A stretch of 64,000 bases of DNA. Source: Arenimonas fontis (lineage in GTDB: Bacteria; Pseudomonadota; Gammaproteobacteria; Xanthomonadales; Xanthomonadaceae). The DNA is taken from positions 124,001 through 188,000 of the forward strand of contig NZ_VUOD01000001.1 in assembly GCF_008386465.1 (NCBI RefSeq), given 5' to 3'. Shown here piece by piece: positions 40,886 to 49,967 of this stretch. The notes beneath the pieces were generated by a model. The model was not told the DNA's origin and made no database searches. It saw only the letters and a program-made list of their open reading frames with translations. Every line of letters starts with the position of its first letter. Position 1 is the stretch's first letter. The translations under genes and the position numbers were made by a program.

Positions 40886-42253
40886 ATGACCCAGCTCGCC
40901 CTGCCCGCCGAAGACGCGGCCCTGCTCGACCGCCTGCAGCCCCTGGAGCACGTCGACCTGCTGCTGCCCGACATGAACGGCCTGCTGCGCGGCAAGCGCG
41001 TCACCGGCGACACGCTGGCCAAGGTCTACCGTGACGGCGTCTGCCTGCCGATGTCGCTGATCGCCACCGACATCACCGGCAATACGGTCGAGGAAACCGG
41101 CCTGGGCTACGACATCGGCGACGAGGACCGGATCTGCCGGCCGGTGCCCGGCAGCCTGCGTCCCGTCCCCTGGCAGGAACGGCCCATGGCCCAGCTGCTG
41201 CTGCAGATGGAAGACGGCAAGGGCGGCCTGTTCGCCGCCAACCCGCGCGAAGTGCTCAAGCGCGTGCTGGCCCGCTTCGCCGAACGCGGCCTGACCCCGG
41301 TGGTGGCGGTCGAGCTGGAGTTCTACCTGCTGGACGCCCGGCTCGGTCCCGACGGCCGGCCGCAGACCTCGATCAACCCGCGCACCGGCCAGCGCAACCG
41401 CACCACGCAGGTCTACTACATGGAGGACCTGAACGACTATCAGGCCTTCACCGATGCCGTTTCCGAGGCCTGCCGGCTGCAGGACATTCCGGCCGACACC
41501 GCCGTGGCCGAATACGCGCCCGGCCAGTTCGAGATCAACCTGCGCCACCGCAAGGACGCCCTGCGCGCCTGCGACGACGCCATCATGCTCAAGCGGGTCA
41601 TCAAGGCCGTGGCCGAGCGCCAGGGCATGCTGGCCAGCTTCATGGCCAAGCCCTTCGTGGACCAGGCCGGCAGCGGCGCCCACATCCATGTCAGCCTGCT
41701 GGACGAGGCCGGCAACAATGTCTTCGCCTGCAGCCCGGACGCGCCGGCCGAGACCCTGCGCCGCGCCATCGCCGGCCTGCAGCGCTCCAGCAAGGACTGC
41801 ATGCTGATGTTCGCCCCGCACGCGAACAGCTACCGGCGCTTCGTGCTCAACGCCTTCGTGCCGCTGAACGATGCCTGGGGCTTCAACAACCGCACCGTGG
41901 CCGTGCGCATCCCGCATTCGGACCCGGCCAACCTGCGCATCGAGCACCGCATCGCCGGCGCCGATGCCAACCCCTACCTGGTCACGGCGGCGGTGCTGGC
42001 CGGCATCCTGGACGGCCTGGAGCACCCGGGCGATCCGGGCGCGCCGACGGTCGGCAACGCCTACGAGCAGAGCGAACACCGCGAGCTGTACTGGCGCGAC
42101 ACCATCCGCGACTTCATGGCCAGCGACTTCGTCGCCCGCCACTTCGGCAGCGAGTTCCGCCACATCTACGGCCAGCAGAAGCTGAAGGAAATGCGCAGCT
42201 TCAACACCGAGGTCACCACCCTCGAGATCGACTGGTACCTGCGGCAGGTCTGA
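40886..42253 (+). CDS. puuA: Glutamate-polyamine ligase, copy 2 (glutamine synthetase family)
   Basis: A 455-aa glutamine-synthetase-like ligase: VAVELEFYLLDARLG, SGAHIHVSLLDEAGN, HANSYRRFVLNAF, GFNNRTVAVRIP and IEHRIAGADANPYLVTAAVLAG. It is clearly a paralogue of the minus-strand copy but diverges in the substrate-side segments (TQVYYMEDLND here, QSYSIDAVNEFDP there). Pseudomonas carries several such PauA enzymes with different polyamine preference. It is translationally adjacent to puuB (3-base gap), so it likely supplies the PuuB substrate. Confidence 0.92.
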   Translation: MTQLALPAEDAALLDRLQPLEHVDLLLPDMNGLLRGKRVTGDTLAKVYRDGVCLPMSLIATDITGNTVEETGLGYDIGDEDRICRPVPGSLRPVPWQERPMAQLLLQMEDGKGGLFAANPREVLKRVLARFAERGLTPVVAVELEFYLLDARLGPDGRPQTSINPRTGQRNRTTQVYYMEDLNDYQAFTDAVSEACRLQDIPADTAVAEYAPGQFEINLRHRKDALRACDDAIMLKRVIKAVAERQGMLASFMAKPFVDQAGSGAHIHVSLLDEAGNNVFACSPDAPAETLRRAIAGLQRSSKDCMLMFAPHANSYRRFVLNAFVPLNDAWGFNNRTVAVRIPHSDPANLRIEHRIAGADANPYLVTAAVLAGILDGLEHPGDPGAPTVGNAYEQSEHRELYWRDTIRDFMASDFVARHFGSEFRHIYGQQKLKEMRSFNTEVTTLEIDWYLRQV

Positions 42254-42256
42254 GGC

Positions 42257-43546
42257 ATGGCGCTGCGCAGGCCGGACGAACACGTCGATTCCTGGTATGC
42301 CCGCAGCGCCGTCCCGGCGCCGGAGCGGCCGCGGCTGGAAGGCCGGGTCACGGCCGACGTCGCCATCCTTGGCGGTGGCCTGACCGGCCTGAGCGCCGCC
42401 CTGGAGCTGGCCGAGGCCGGCCTCAGGGTGGTGCTGCTGGAAGCGCGGCGGATCGGCTGGGGCGCCAGCGGCCGCAACGGCGGCCAGGTGATCTTCGGCT
42501 ACAGCTGCGACCAGGCGAAGATCGAGGCCCTGGTGGGGCGCGAGGACGCCAGGCGCATGTTCGACTGGTCCATCGAGGCCGTCGACCTGGTGCGCCAGCG
42601 CATCGCCCGCCATGGCATCGCCGCCGACTGGCGTGACGGCCACGCCCACGTCGCCATCAAGCCGCGGCACATCACCGAGCTCAAGGCCTGGCAGCGCGAC
42701 CTGGAGGAGAACTACGGCTACCCGCTGCAGTGGTGGGACCGCGAGCAGCTGCGCGAGGTGCTGGACAGCCCGCGCTACCTGGGCGGCCTCTACGACCCGC
42801 GCTCGGGCCACCTGCATCCGCTCAACTACACCCTCGGCATTGCCGCCGCCGCCGAGCGTGCCGGCGCCCTGCTCTTCGAGCGGACCGAGGTGACGAAGCT
42901 GGAACGCGGGGCCAAGCCGGTGCTGCGCACCGCCCACGGCGAGGTGCAGGCCGATTTCGTGGTGCTGGCCGGCAATGCCATCGTCCATGGCATCGCGCCG
43001 GAGCTGGACGACAAGATCATGCCGGTGGGCACCTATGTCGGGGCGACGCCGCCGCTGGGCGAGGAACTGGCGCGCCAGCTCATCCGCAACGACATGGCGG
43101 TGGCCGACATCAACTGGGCGCTGGACTATTTCCGCTTCAGCGCCGACCACCGGCTGCTGTTCGGCGGCCGCGCCAGCTATTCCACGCTGCCGCCGCCGAA
43201 CCTGCCGGGGGTGATGATGCGGCGGATGGCGCGGGTGTTCCCGCAGCTCAAGGGGGTGCGTTTCGAGCACATCTGGGGTGGCCTGATCGACATCAGCCGG
43301 AACCGGGCGCCGCATTGGGGGCGGCTCGGGAACAACATCTATTTCGCCCAGGGGTTCAGCGGGCACGGCGTCGCCACCACCGGCCTGGCGGGGCGGGTCA
43401 TCGCCGAGGCCATCCGCGGGCAGGCCGGCCGCCTGGACGCCTTCGCGCGCATCCGCCACCACGACTTCCCCGGCGGCCGCACCTTCCGCACGCCCCTGCT
43501 CGTCGCTGCCATGGCCTGGTACAAGCTGCGCGACGCGCTCTGGTGA
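42257..43546 (+). CDS. puuB: Gamma-glutamylputrescine oxidoreductase PuuB
   Basis: A 429-aa FAD-dependent amine oxidase of the DAO family. The FAD-binding Rossmann motif lies at about 36-60 (VAILGGGLTGLSAALELAEA), followed by the GWGASGRNGGQVIFGY segment, and the C-terminal FAD contact is AQGFSGHGVATTGLAGRV. It oxidises the free amine of gamma-glutamylputrescine to an aldehyde with release of ammonia. It follows puuA directly and converges on puuC, with a perfect hairpin over its stop codon. Confidence 0.92.
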   Translation: MALRRPDEHVDSWYARSAVPAPERPRLEGRVTADVAILGGGLTGLSAALELAEAGLRVVLLEARRIGWGASGRNGGQVIFGYSCDQAKIEALVGREDARRMFDWSIEAVDLVRQRIARHGIAADWRDGHAHVAIKPRHITELKAWQRDLEENYGYPLQWWDREQLREVLDSPRYLGGLYDPRSGHLHPLNYTLGIAAAAERAGALLFERTEVTKLERGAKPVLRTAHGEVQADFVVLAGNAIVHGIAPELDDKIMPVGTYVGATPPLGEELARQLIRNDMAVADINWALDYFRFSADHRLLFGGRASYSTLPPPNLPGVMMRRMARVFPQLKGVRFEHIWGGLIDISRNRAPHWGRLGNNIYFAQGFSGHGVATTGLAGRVIAEAIRGQAGRLDAFARIRHHDFPGGRTFRTPLLVAAMAWYKLRDALW

Positions 43547-43567
43547 GTGCCTGCGCTGCAGGCACTC
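43545..43567. terminator. Hairpin between convergent puuB and puuC
   Basis: Perfect 10-bp stem GAGTGCCTGC / GCAGGCACTC with a 3-base loop, starting in the puuB stop codon. No T run follows on either strand, so it is probably a transcript 3' end stabiliser or a factor-assisted terminator. Confidence 0.55.
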
Positions 43568-43597
43568 CGCCTCCACCGAGGCTGTCGCCCGCAGCGA

Positions 43598-45097
43598 TCA
43601 GCCCAGGTTGATCCAGGTGGCCTTGATTTCGGTGTATTTGTCGAAGGCGTGCAGCGACTTGTCGCGGCCGTTGCCGCTTTGCTTGTAGCCGCCGAAGGGC
43701 GCGGTCATGTCGCCGCCGTCCCAGTAGTTGACCCAGACGCTGCCGGCCCGCAGCTTCCTCGCCACCCGGTGCGCCCGGGAAATGTCCCGCGTGAACAGGC
43801 CGGCGGCCAGGCCGTAGTCGGTGTCGTTGGCGATGCGCAGCGCCTCCTCCTCGGTATCGAAGGCGATCACGCTCAGCACCGGTCCGAAGATCTCCTCGCG
43901 GGCGATCGTGCTGCCGTGCGCCACCTCGTCGAAGATGGTCGGCGCCACGTAGCAGCCGCCGGCCACCGTCTGCAGCCGCTCGCCGCCGATGACCAGGCGC
44001 GCGCCCTCGGCCCGGCCCTTGCCGATGTAGTCGAGCACGCGCGCGGTCTGCGCCTCGTCGACCAGGGCGCCCATCGGCGCCTCCGGGTCGAGCGGATGCC
44101 GCGGCTGCATGCGCTCGCCGAACCTGGCCACCAGCGCCACGAACTCGTCCTTGATCGAACGCTCGACCAGCAGGCGCGAGGCGGCCGTACAGACCTCGCC
44201 CTGGTTGTAGAAGATGCCGCTGGCCGCCGCCTGGGCGGCGCGCTCCAGGTCGGGCGCGTCGGCGAAGACGATGTTCGGGCTCTTGCCGCCGCACTCCAGG
44301 TAGGTGCGCTTCATGTTGGAGCGGCCGGCGCAGGCCAGCAGGTGCTTGCCGACCGCGGTGGAACCGGTGAAGACCAGGCCATCGACGTCCATGTGCAGGG
44401 CCAGCGGCTCGCCGGCCGTCTTGCCAAAGCCCGGCAGCACGTTCAGCACGCCTTCGGGAATGCCAGCCTCGATGGCCAGCGCGGCCAGGCGCAGCGCCGT
44501 CAGCGGCGACTTCTCCGAAGGCTTCAGCACCACCGAATTGCCCATGGCCAGGGCCGGGGCGAGTTTCCACACCGCCATCAGCAGCGGAAAGTTCCAGGGC
44601 ACGATGGCGGCAACCACGCCCAGAGGCTCGCGCGTCACCAGGCCCAGTTCGTCCTGGCCGGTCGGCGCGACCTCGCCGTAAACCTTGTCGATCGCCTCCC
44701 CGGTCCAGGCCAGGCAGCGCACGCTGGCGGCCATGTCCACCTCGAGCGCATCGCCGATCGGCTTGCCCATGTCCAGGGTTTCGAGCAGGGCCAGTTCCTC
44801 GGCGTGGTCCTGCACCAGCCGGGCCAGTTTCACCAGTACCCGCTTGCGGTGTGCCGGCCGGGTGCCCGACCAGCGGCCGTCCTCGAACGCGCGCCGGGCA
44901 GCCGCGACGGCGCGGTCCACGTCCTCGGTGCCGCACTCGGCCACCCGGGTCAGCAGGCGGCCGTCAATCGGGCTGCGGCATTCGAAACTGGCGCCGGAAG
45001 CGGCGTCCACGTAGCGGCCGTCGATGAAGGCCTGGTGCGGGAACTGCAGCCGGCTGGCGAGCTGCTCCCAGTCCTGGCGGGTCCTGGTCATGGTCAT
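43598..45097 (-). CDS. puuC: Gamma-glutamyl-gamma-aminobutyraldehyde dehydrogenase PuuC
   Basis: A 499-aa NAD(P)+ aldehyde dehydrogenase: AAIVPWNFPLLMAVWKLAPALA, catalytic Glu in TYLECGGKSPNIV, catalytic Cys in NQGEVCTAASR, and EIFGPVLSVIAF near the C-terminus. It oxidises the aldehyde made by PuuB to gamma-glutamyl-GABA. A broad aldehyde range is usual in PuuC/KauB enzymes. It lies downstream of the puuR-type regulator on the same strand (42-base gap) and is probably cotranscribed with it. Confidence 0.9.
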   Translation of the reverse strand: MTMTRTRQDWEQLASRLQFPHQAFIDGRYVDAASGASFECRSPIDGRLLTRVAECGTEDVDRAVAAARRAFEDGRWSGTRPAHRKRVLVKLARLVQDHAEELALLETLDMGKPIGDALEVDMAASVRCLAWTGEAIDKVYGEVAPTGQDELGLVTREPLGVVAAIVPWNFPLLMAVWKLAPALAMGNSVVLKPSEKSPLTALRLAALAIEAGIPEGVLNVLPGFGKTAGEPLALHMDVDGLVFTGSTAVGKHLLACAGRSNMKRTYLECGGKSPNIVFADAPDLERAAQAAASGIFYNQGEVCTAASRLLVERSIKDEFVALVARFGERMQPRHPLDPEAPMGALVDEAQTARVLDYIGKGRAEGARLVIGGERLQTVAGGCYVAPTIFDEVAHGSTIAREEIFGPVLSVIAFDTEEEALRIANDTDYGLAAGLFTRDISRAHRVARKLRAGSVWVNYWDGGDMTAPFGGYKQSGNGRDKSLHAFDKYTEIKATWINLG

Positions 45098-45139
45098 GGC
45101 GCGATACTCGTTCGGGGCGGCCGATGGCCGCCGTTGGCA

Positions 45140-45685
45140 TCAGAAGGTGGGCGGGGTGTTGGCGCTGACGATCACCGCCTCGTCGGCACCGACGTTGCGG
45201 AAGCGATGCGGGATCCGGCTCTCGAAGTAATAGGCCTCGCCCGGACCCAGCACACGTACCTGGTCGCCCACCGTCACTTCCACCTGGCCCTTGACGATCA
45301 CCCCGCCCTCCTCGCCGTCGTGGCTGAGCATGGTCTCGCCGGTATCGCTGCCCGGCGGCATCACCTCGCGCAGGATGCACATCTGCCGGTTGCGGCGATG
45401 CTGGCCGACGAGGAAATAGTGGATCTCCTCGTTGCCCAGGTCCGGCTGCTCCTCCTTGGGGTAGAAGGGGCTGTCGCCAGTGTCGGCCAGGTCCAGGGTG
45501 AAGAAATCGGCCAGGGAGATCGGAATGCCATCCAGCACCTTCTTCAGGGAGCTGATCGAGGGGCTGACCTTGTTCTGCTCGATCAGCGAGATGGTGCTGT
45601 TGGTCACCCCGACCCGCTTGGCCAGTTCCCGCTGGCTGAGCCCCTTGCGCTTGCGGACGGCCTGCAACCGACCTCCGATGTCCAC
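45140..45685 (-). CDS. puuR: XRE-cupin polyamine repressor, PuuR/PauR-like
   Basis: A 181-aa regulator with an N-terminal helix-turn-helix (GLSQRELAKRVGVTNSTISLIEQNKVSPSISSLKKVLDG) and a C-terminal cupin (GGVIVKGQVEVTVGDQVRVLGPGEAYYFESRIPHRFRN), the architecture of PuuR. In E. coli PuuR represses puu genes until putrescine is present. The GTG start at 45685 is chosen because CCAGGAG lies six bases upstream; a longer frame from 45724 would cover its own promoter. Repeated GTTG motifs overlap its -10 and the -35 of the divergent gene, which suggests autoregulation. Confidence 0.9.
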   Translation of the reverse strand: MDIGGRLQAVRKRKGLSQRELAKRVGVTNSTISLIEQNKVSPSISSLKKVLDGIPISLADFFTLDLADTGDSPFYPKEEQPDLGNEEIHYFLVGQHRRNRQMCILREVMPPGSDTGETMLSHDGEEGGVIVKGQVEVTVGDQVRVLGPGEAYYFESRIPHRFRNVGADEAVIVSANTPPTF

Positions 45686-45705
45686 GGCATGCTCCTGGTC
45701 ACAGT

Positions 45706-45743
45706 GTTGCCGGATATTTAACACCCGCCCCCAAGGTGGTCAA
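45706..45743 (-). promoter_or_regulatory. puuR promoter with overlapping operator motif
   Basis: On the minus strand TTGACC (45743-45738) and TTAAAT (45721-45716) are 16 bases apart. The plus-strand motif GTTGCCGGATATT (45706-45718) overlaps this -10 and matches 10 of 13 positions with the copy at 45766-45778. Repressor binding would shut off puuR-puuC. Confidence 0.55.
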
Positions 45744-45765
45744 TGAAACCGGACGATGGGCGACC

Positions 45766-45795
45766 GTTGTCAAATATTCTCATCGGTGCTAGCGT
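45766..45795 (+). promoter_or_regulatory. Promoter and operator motif for the BauA-type gene
   Basis: TTGTCA (45767-45772) and TAGCGT (45790-45795) with 17 bases between. The motif GTTGTCAAATATT (45766-45778) covers the -35. It is the second copy of the motif found over the puuR promoter, in the same orientation and 60 bases away. Confidence 0.55.
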
Positions 45796-45820
45796 GCCGC
45801 CGTTCCCCAGGAGACCCGCC

Positions 45821-47167
45821 ATGACCGCCTCCGACCCCGGCTACCCCGCCACCCGGGCGCCCGAGCGTACCGACGCCTACTGGATGCCGTTCACGGCCAA
45901 CCGCCAGTTCAAGAAGGCCCCGCGCCTGCTGGCCAGCGCCGAGGGCATGTACTACCGGGACACCGACGGCCGCGAGGTGCTGGACGGCACCGCCGGCCTG
46001 TGGTGCGTGAACGCCGGCCATGCCCGGCCGCGCATCGTCGAGGCGATCAAGCGCCAGGCCGAGACCCTGGACTACGCGCCCAGTTTCCAGATGGGGCACC
46101 CCCTGCCCTTCCTGCTGGCCGAACGCCTGGCGGACATCGCGCCGGCGCCCCTCAAGCACGTGTTTTTTACCAATTCCGGCTCGGAGTCGGTGGACACCGC
46201 CCTGAAGATCGCCCTTGCCTACCACCGCGCCCGTGGCGAGGGCCAGCGCACCCGGCTGATCGGCCGCGAGAAGGGCTATCACGGCGTCGGCTTCGGCGGC
46301 ATTTCCGTGGGCGGCCTGGCCAACAACCGCAAGTTCTTCGGCGCCCAGCTGCCCGGCGTGGACCATTTGCGCCATACCCTCGACCTGGAACGCAACCGCT
46401 TCAGCCGCGGCCTCCCCAAACACGGCGCAGAGCTGGCCGAGGACCTGGAGCGGCTGGTGCAACTGCACGACGCCAGCACCATCGCCGCGGTCATCGTCGA
46501 GCCGGTGGCCGGCAGCGCGGGCGTGATCCTGCCGCCGGAAGGCTACCTGCAGCGCCTGCGCGAGATCTGCGACCGGCACGGCATCCTGCTGATCTTCGAC
46601 GAAGTGATCACCGGTTTCGGCCGGGTCGGCGAGGCCTTCGCCGCCCAGCGCTTCGGCGTCACCCCGGACATCATCACCACCGCCAAGGGGCTGAGCAACG
46701 GCGCCGCGCCGATGGGCGCGGTACTGGTCTCCGATGCCATCCACGCCGCCTTCATGCAGGGGCCGGAAGAGGTGATCGAGCTGTTCCACGGCTACACCTA
46801 TTCCGGCCATCCCCTGGCCTGCGCGGCCGCCCTCGCCACCCTGGACACCTACCGGGAAGAAGGGCTGTTCAGGAAGGCGATCACCCTGGAACGCTACTGG
46901 GAGGACGCCATCCACTCCCTGCGCGGCCTGCCGCACGTGGCCGACATCCGCAACATCGGCCTGGTCGGCGCCGTCGAACTGGAGTCCCGGCCCGGCGTCC
47001 CGGGCGCCCGCGGCTACGAGGCCTTCGCCCGGGCCTTCCACGAGCACGCCCTGATGGTCCGCTGCACCGGCGACGTGCTGGCGCTGTCGCCGCCCCTGAT
47101 CCTGGACGAGAGCCACATCGACCGGATTTTCGAGCGGCTGGCCGCTACCATACGCGCCACCGCCTGA
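45821..47167 (+). CDS. bauA: Beta-alanine/omega-amino acid-pyruvate aminotransferase (BauA-like)
   Basis: A 448-aa class III aminotransferase with YWMPFTANRQFKK, HVFFTNSGSESVDTALKIA, GREKGYHGVGFGG, LLIFDEVITGFGRVG and the PLP lysine in TTAKGLSNGAAPMG. The segment LHDASTIAAVIVEPVAGSAG is almost identical to Pseudomonas BauA as recalled. It should convert beta-alanine plus pyruvate to malonate semialdehyde plus L-alanine. The ATG at 45821 follows CAGGAG; a longer frame starts inside the promoter. It leads a plus-strand run with ald, an MMSDH gene and an agmatinase gene. Confidence 0.9.
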   Translation: MTASDPGYPATRAPERTDAYWMPFTANRQFKKAPRLLASAEGMYYRDTDGREVLDGTAGLWCVNAGHARPRIVEAIKRQAETLDYAPSFQMGHPLPFLLAERLADIAPAPLKHVFFTNSGSESVDTALKIALAYHRARGEGQRTRLIGREKGYHGVGFGGISVGGLANNRKFFGAQLPGVDHLRHTLDLERNRFSRGLPKHGAELAEDLERLVQLHDASTIAAVIVEPVAGSAGVILPPEGYLQRLREICDRHGILLIFDEVITGFGRVGEAFAAQRFGVTPDIITTAKGLSNGAAPMGAVLVSDAIHAAFMQGPEEVIELFHGYTYSGHPLACAAALATLDTYREEGLFRKAITLERYWEDAIHSLRGLPHVADIRNIGLVGAVELESRPGVPGARGYEAFARAFHEHALMVRCTGDVLALSPPLILDESHIDRIFERLAATIRATA

Positions 47168-47217
47168 CCGGGCGGTTCCCTGCAGAACCAACGACTTTGC
47201 CCCGGGAGGGCAGCTCC

Positions 47218-48333
47218 ATGCTTATCGGCGTACCCAAGGAAATAAAGAACCACGAATACCGCATCGGCCTCACCCCGGCCGGCGCCCGCGAGCTGGTCGG
47301 CCACGGCCACCAGGTGATCGTGCAGCGCGACGGCGGCAGGGCCATCGGCCTGACCGACGAGCTTTACGAAAAGGCCGGCGCGAGCATCGTGGACACGGCC
47401 GAGGAGATCTTTGCCCGCGCCGACATGATCATCAAGGTCAAGGAGCCGCAGCCGGTCGAATGCGCCATGCTCCGTCCCGGCCAGCTGCTGTTCACCTACC
47501 TGCATCTGGCGCCGGATCCGGAACAGACCGCCGGCCTGGTCAAGTCCGGCTGCACCGCCATCGCCTACGAAACGGTCACCGACAAGCGTGGCGGCCTGCC
47601 GCTGCTGGCGCCGATGTCCGAGGTCGCCGGCCGCATGTCCATCCAGGCCGGCGCACACGCCCTGGAAAAGGCCCAGGGCGGCGCCGGCATCCTGCTCGGC
47701 GGCGTACCGGGGGTGAAGCCGGCCAACGTGCTGGTGATCGGCGGCGGCGTGGTCGGCATCAACGCCGCCCGCATGGCCATGGGCATGAATGCCCGCGTCA
47801 CCATCCTCGACCGTTCGCTGGAACGCCTGAAGTACCTCGACGAGCTTTACGGCGACCGCGTCACCACCCTCTATTCCACCGCAGACGCCATCGAGGACTG
47901 CCTGCGTTACGCCGACCTGGTGATCGGCGCGGTGCTGATCCCCGGCGCCGCCGCACCCAAGCTGGTCAGCCGCACGCAACTGGCGCTGATGAAGCCTGGC
48001 TCGGTGCTGGTGGACGTGGCCATCGACCAGGGCGGCTGCTTCGAAACCTCCAGGGCCACCACCCACCAGAACCCGACCTACGAAGTGGACGGCATCATCC
48101 ATTACTGCGTGGCCAACATGCCCGGCGGCGTCGCCCGAACCTCCACCTTCGCGCTGACCAACGCCACCCTGCCCTTCGCGGTTCAGCTGGCCAACAAGGG
48201 CACGCAGGCGCTGCTGGATGACCCGCACCTGCTCAACGGCCTGAACGTGCATGCCGGCAAGGTCACCTACGAGGCGGTGGCCCGTGACCTTGGCTACGAC
48301 TACGTGCCGGCCGCGACCGCGCTCGAGGGCTGA
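47218..48333 (+). CDS. ald: Alanine dehydrogenase
   Basis: Oxidatively deaminates L-alanine to pyruvate, ammonia and NADH. The 371 aa are the standard length. The N-terminus [22 protein letters not shown] carries the catalytic Arg and the KEIK loop; catalytic Lys and His lie in IIKVKEPQP and FTYLHLA; the NAD-binding motif is [20 protein letters not shown]. The GGGAGGG site precedes the ATG at 47218, 50 bases after the BauA-type gene. In context it recycles the L-alanine made by both aminotransferases back to pyruvate. Confidence 0.97.
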   Translation: MLIGVPKEIKNHEYRIGLTPAGARELVGHGHQVIVQRDGGRAIGLTDELYEKAGASIVDTAEEIFARADMIIKVKEPQPVECAMLRPGQLLFTYLHLAPDPEQTAGLVKSGCTAIAYETVTDKRGGLPLLAPMSEVAGRMSIQAGAHALEKAQGGAGILLGGVPGVKPANVLVIGGGVVGINAARMAMGMNARVTILDRSLERLKYLDELYGDRVTTLYSTADAIEDCLRYADLVIGAVLIPGAAAPKLVSRTQLALMKPGSVLVDVAIDQGGCFETSRATTHQNPTYEVDGIIHYCVANMPGGVARTSTFALTNATLPFAVQLANKGTQALLDDPHLLNGLNVHAGKVTYEAVARDLGYDYVPAATALEG

Positions 48334-48381
48334 GCCCTACCAGCCCCGGCGCCGGATCGGGGCCGCGAACCTGGAACCGCC

Positions 48382-49884
48382 ATGACCGACATCCGCCGCA
48401 TCCCGCATTTCATCCAGGGCCGTGAACAGGCGGCGGAAGACGGGCGCTGGGGCGAGGTGTTCGATCCCGCCAGCGGCCGGGTGGCCGGCCGCGTGGCCCT
48501 GGCCTCGGCCGACGAGGTCTCGGCGGCGGTGGCTGCCGCCGAGGCGGCCTTTCCGGCTTGGGCCGAAACCACGCCGCTGAGCCGCGCCCGTGTCCTGTTC
48601 CGGTTCAAGGAGCTGCTGGAACGGCACGCCGACGAGATCGCCGCCGCCATCACCGCCGAGCACGGCAAGGTGCTGGCCGATGCCCGCGGCGAGCTGACCC
48701 GCGGCATCGAGGTGGTCGAATTCGCCTGCGGCGCGCCGCACCTGCTCAAGGGCGAGCACTCGATGAACGTCGGCCGCGAGGTCGATTCCTGGACCGAATA
48801 CGCGCCGCTGGGCGTGGTCGCCGGCATCACGCCGTTCAACTTCCCCTGCATGGTGCCGATGTGGATGTTCCCGGTGGCGCTGGCCTGCGGCAACACCTTC
48901 GTGCTCAAGCCCAGCGAACGCGACCCCGGCCCGACCCTGATCCTGGCCCGGCTGCTGAAGGAGGCCGGCCTGCCCGACGGCGTGTTCAACGTGGTGCACG
49001 GCGACAAGGTGGCAGTGGACGCGCTGCTGGACGACCCGCGGGTGCGGGCGGTCAGCTTCGTCGGCTCGACCCCGATCGCCGAATACATCTATGCCCGCGG
49101 CAGTGCCAACGGAAAGCGCGTACAGGCCCTGGGCGGGGCCAAGAACCACATGGTGATCCTGCCGGACGCCGACCTGGACCAGGCTGCCGGCGCGCTGCTG
49201 GGCGCCGGCTACGGTTCCGCCGGCGAGCGCTGCATGGCGATCTCGGTGGCCGTCTGCGTCGGCGACAAGCTGGCCGATGCGATGGTGGCTCGTCTCAAAC
49301 CCATGGTCGAGGGCCTGCGGATCGGCCCCGGCTGCCAGGGCGATCCGGACATGGGCCCGCTGGTCACCGCCGCCCACCGCGACAAGGTGCGCGCCTACGT
49401 GGACAGCGGTGTGGCCGAGGGCGCGCGCCTGGTCGTGGACGGCCGCGGCCTGAAGGTTCCAGGTGCGCCCGACGGCTTTTTCCTCGGCGGCTGCCTGTTC
49501 GACCACGTGCAGCCGCACATGCGCATCTATCGCGAGGAGATCTTCGGGCCGGTGCTGTGCGTGTTGCGCGTCCCCGATTTCGAGACGGCGCTCAAGCTGG
49601 TCAACGAACACGAGTACGGCAACGGCGCCGCGGTGTTCACCCGTGACGGCGATGCCGCCCGCCAGTTCGCCCACCGGGTCCAGGCCGGCATGGTCGGCAT
49701 CAACGTGCCGATCCCGGTACCGATGGCCTTCCACAGTTTCGGCGGCTGGAAGCGCAGCCTGTTCGGCCCGCTGCACATGCACGGCCCGGACGGCGTGCGC
49801 TTCTACACCCGCCTCAAGACGATCACCGCGCGCTGGCCGACCGGCCTGCGCGACCCCGAGTTCGTGATGCCGACGATGAAATAG
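48382..49884 (+). CDS. mmsA: CoA-acylating (methyl)malonate-semialdehyde dehydrogenase (MmsA/BauC-like)
   Basis: A 500-aa aldehyde dehydrogenase of the MMSDH type: [42 protein letters not shown] in place of the usual Glu-containing ELGGK motif, catalytic Cys in [11 protein letters not shown], and [19 protein letters not shown]. The lack of the general-base Glu and the CoA-dependent deacylation are hallmarks of this class. It would convert malonate semialdehyde from the preceding aminotransferase to acetyl-CoA and CO2; methylmalonate semialdehyde is an alternative substrate. It starts 48 bases after ald. Confidence 0.92.
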   Translation: MTDIRRIPHFIQGREQAAEDGRWGEVFDPASGRVAGRVALASADEVSAAVAAAEAAFPAWAETTPLSRARVLFRFKELLERHADEIAAAITAEHGKVLADARGELTRGIEVVEFACGAPHLLKGEHSMNVGREVDSWTEYAPLGVVAGITPFNFPCMVPMWMFPVALACGNTFVLKPSERDPGPTLILARLLKEAGLPDGVFNVVHGDKVAVDALLDDPRVRAVSFVGSTPIAEYIYARGSANGKRVQALGGAKNHMVILPDADLDQAAGALLGAGYGSAGERCMAISVAVCVGDKLADAMVARLKPMVEGLRIGPGCQGDPDMGPLVTAAHRDKVRAYVDSGVAEGARLVVDGRGLKVPGAPDGFFLGGCLFDHVQPHMRIYREEIFGPVLCVLRVPDFETALKLVNEHEYGNGAAVFTRDGDAARQFAHRVQAGMVGINVPIPVPMAFHSFGGWKRSLFGPLHMHGPDGVRFYTRLKTITARWPTGLRDPEFVMPTMK

Positions 49885-49967
49885 GCGACGGCGCCACGTC
49901 CGGTGACCCTCGTCCCGGCGATGCCGCAAGGCAGGAACGACGAGCGGACCTTGCGAGGACGCCTGCC

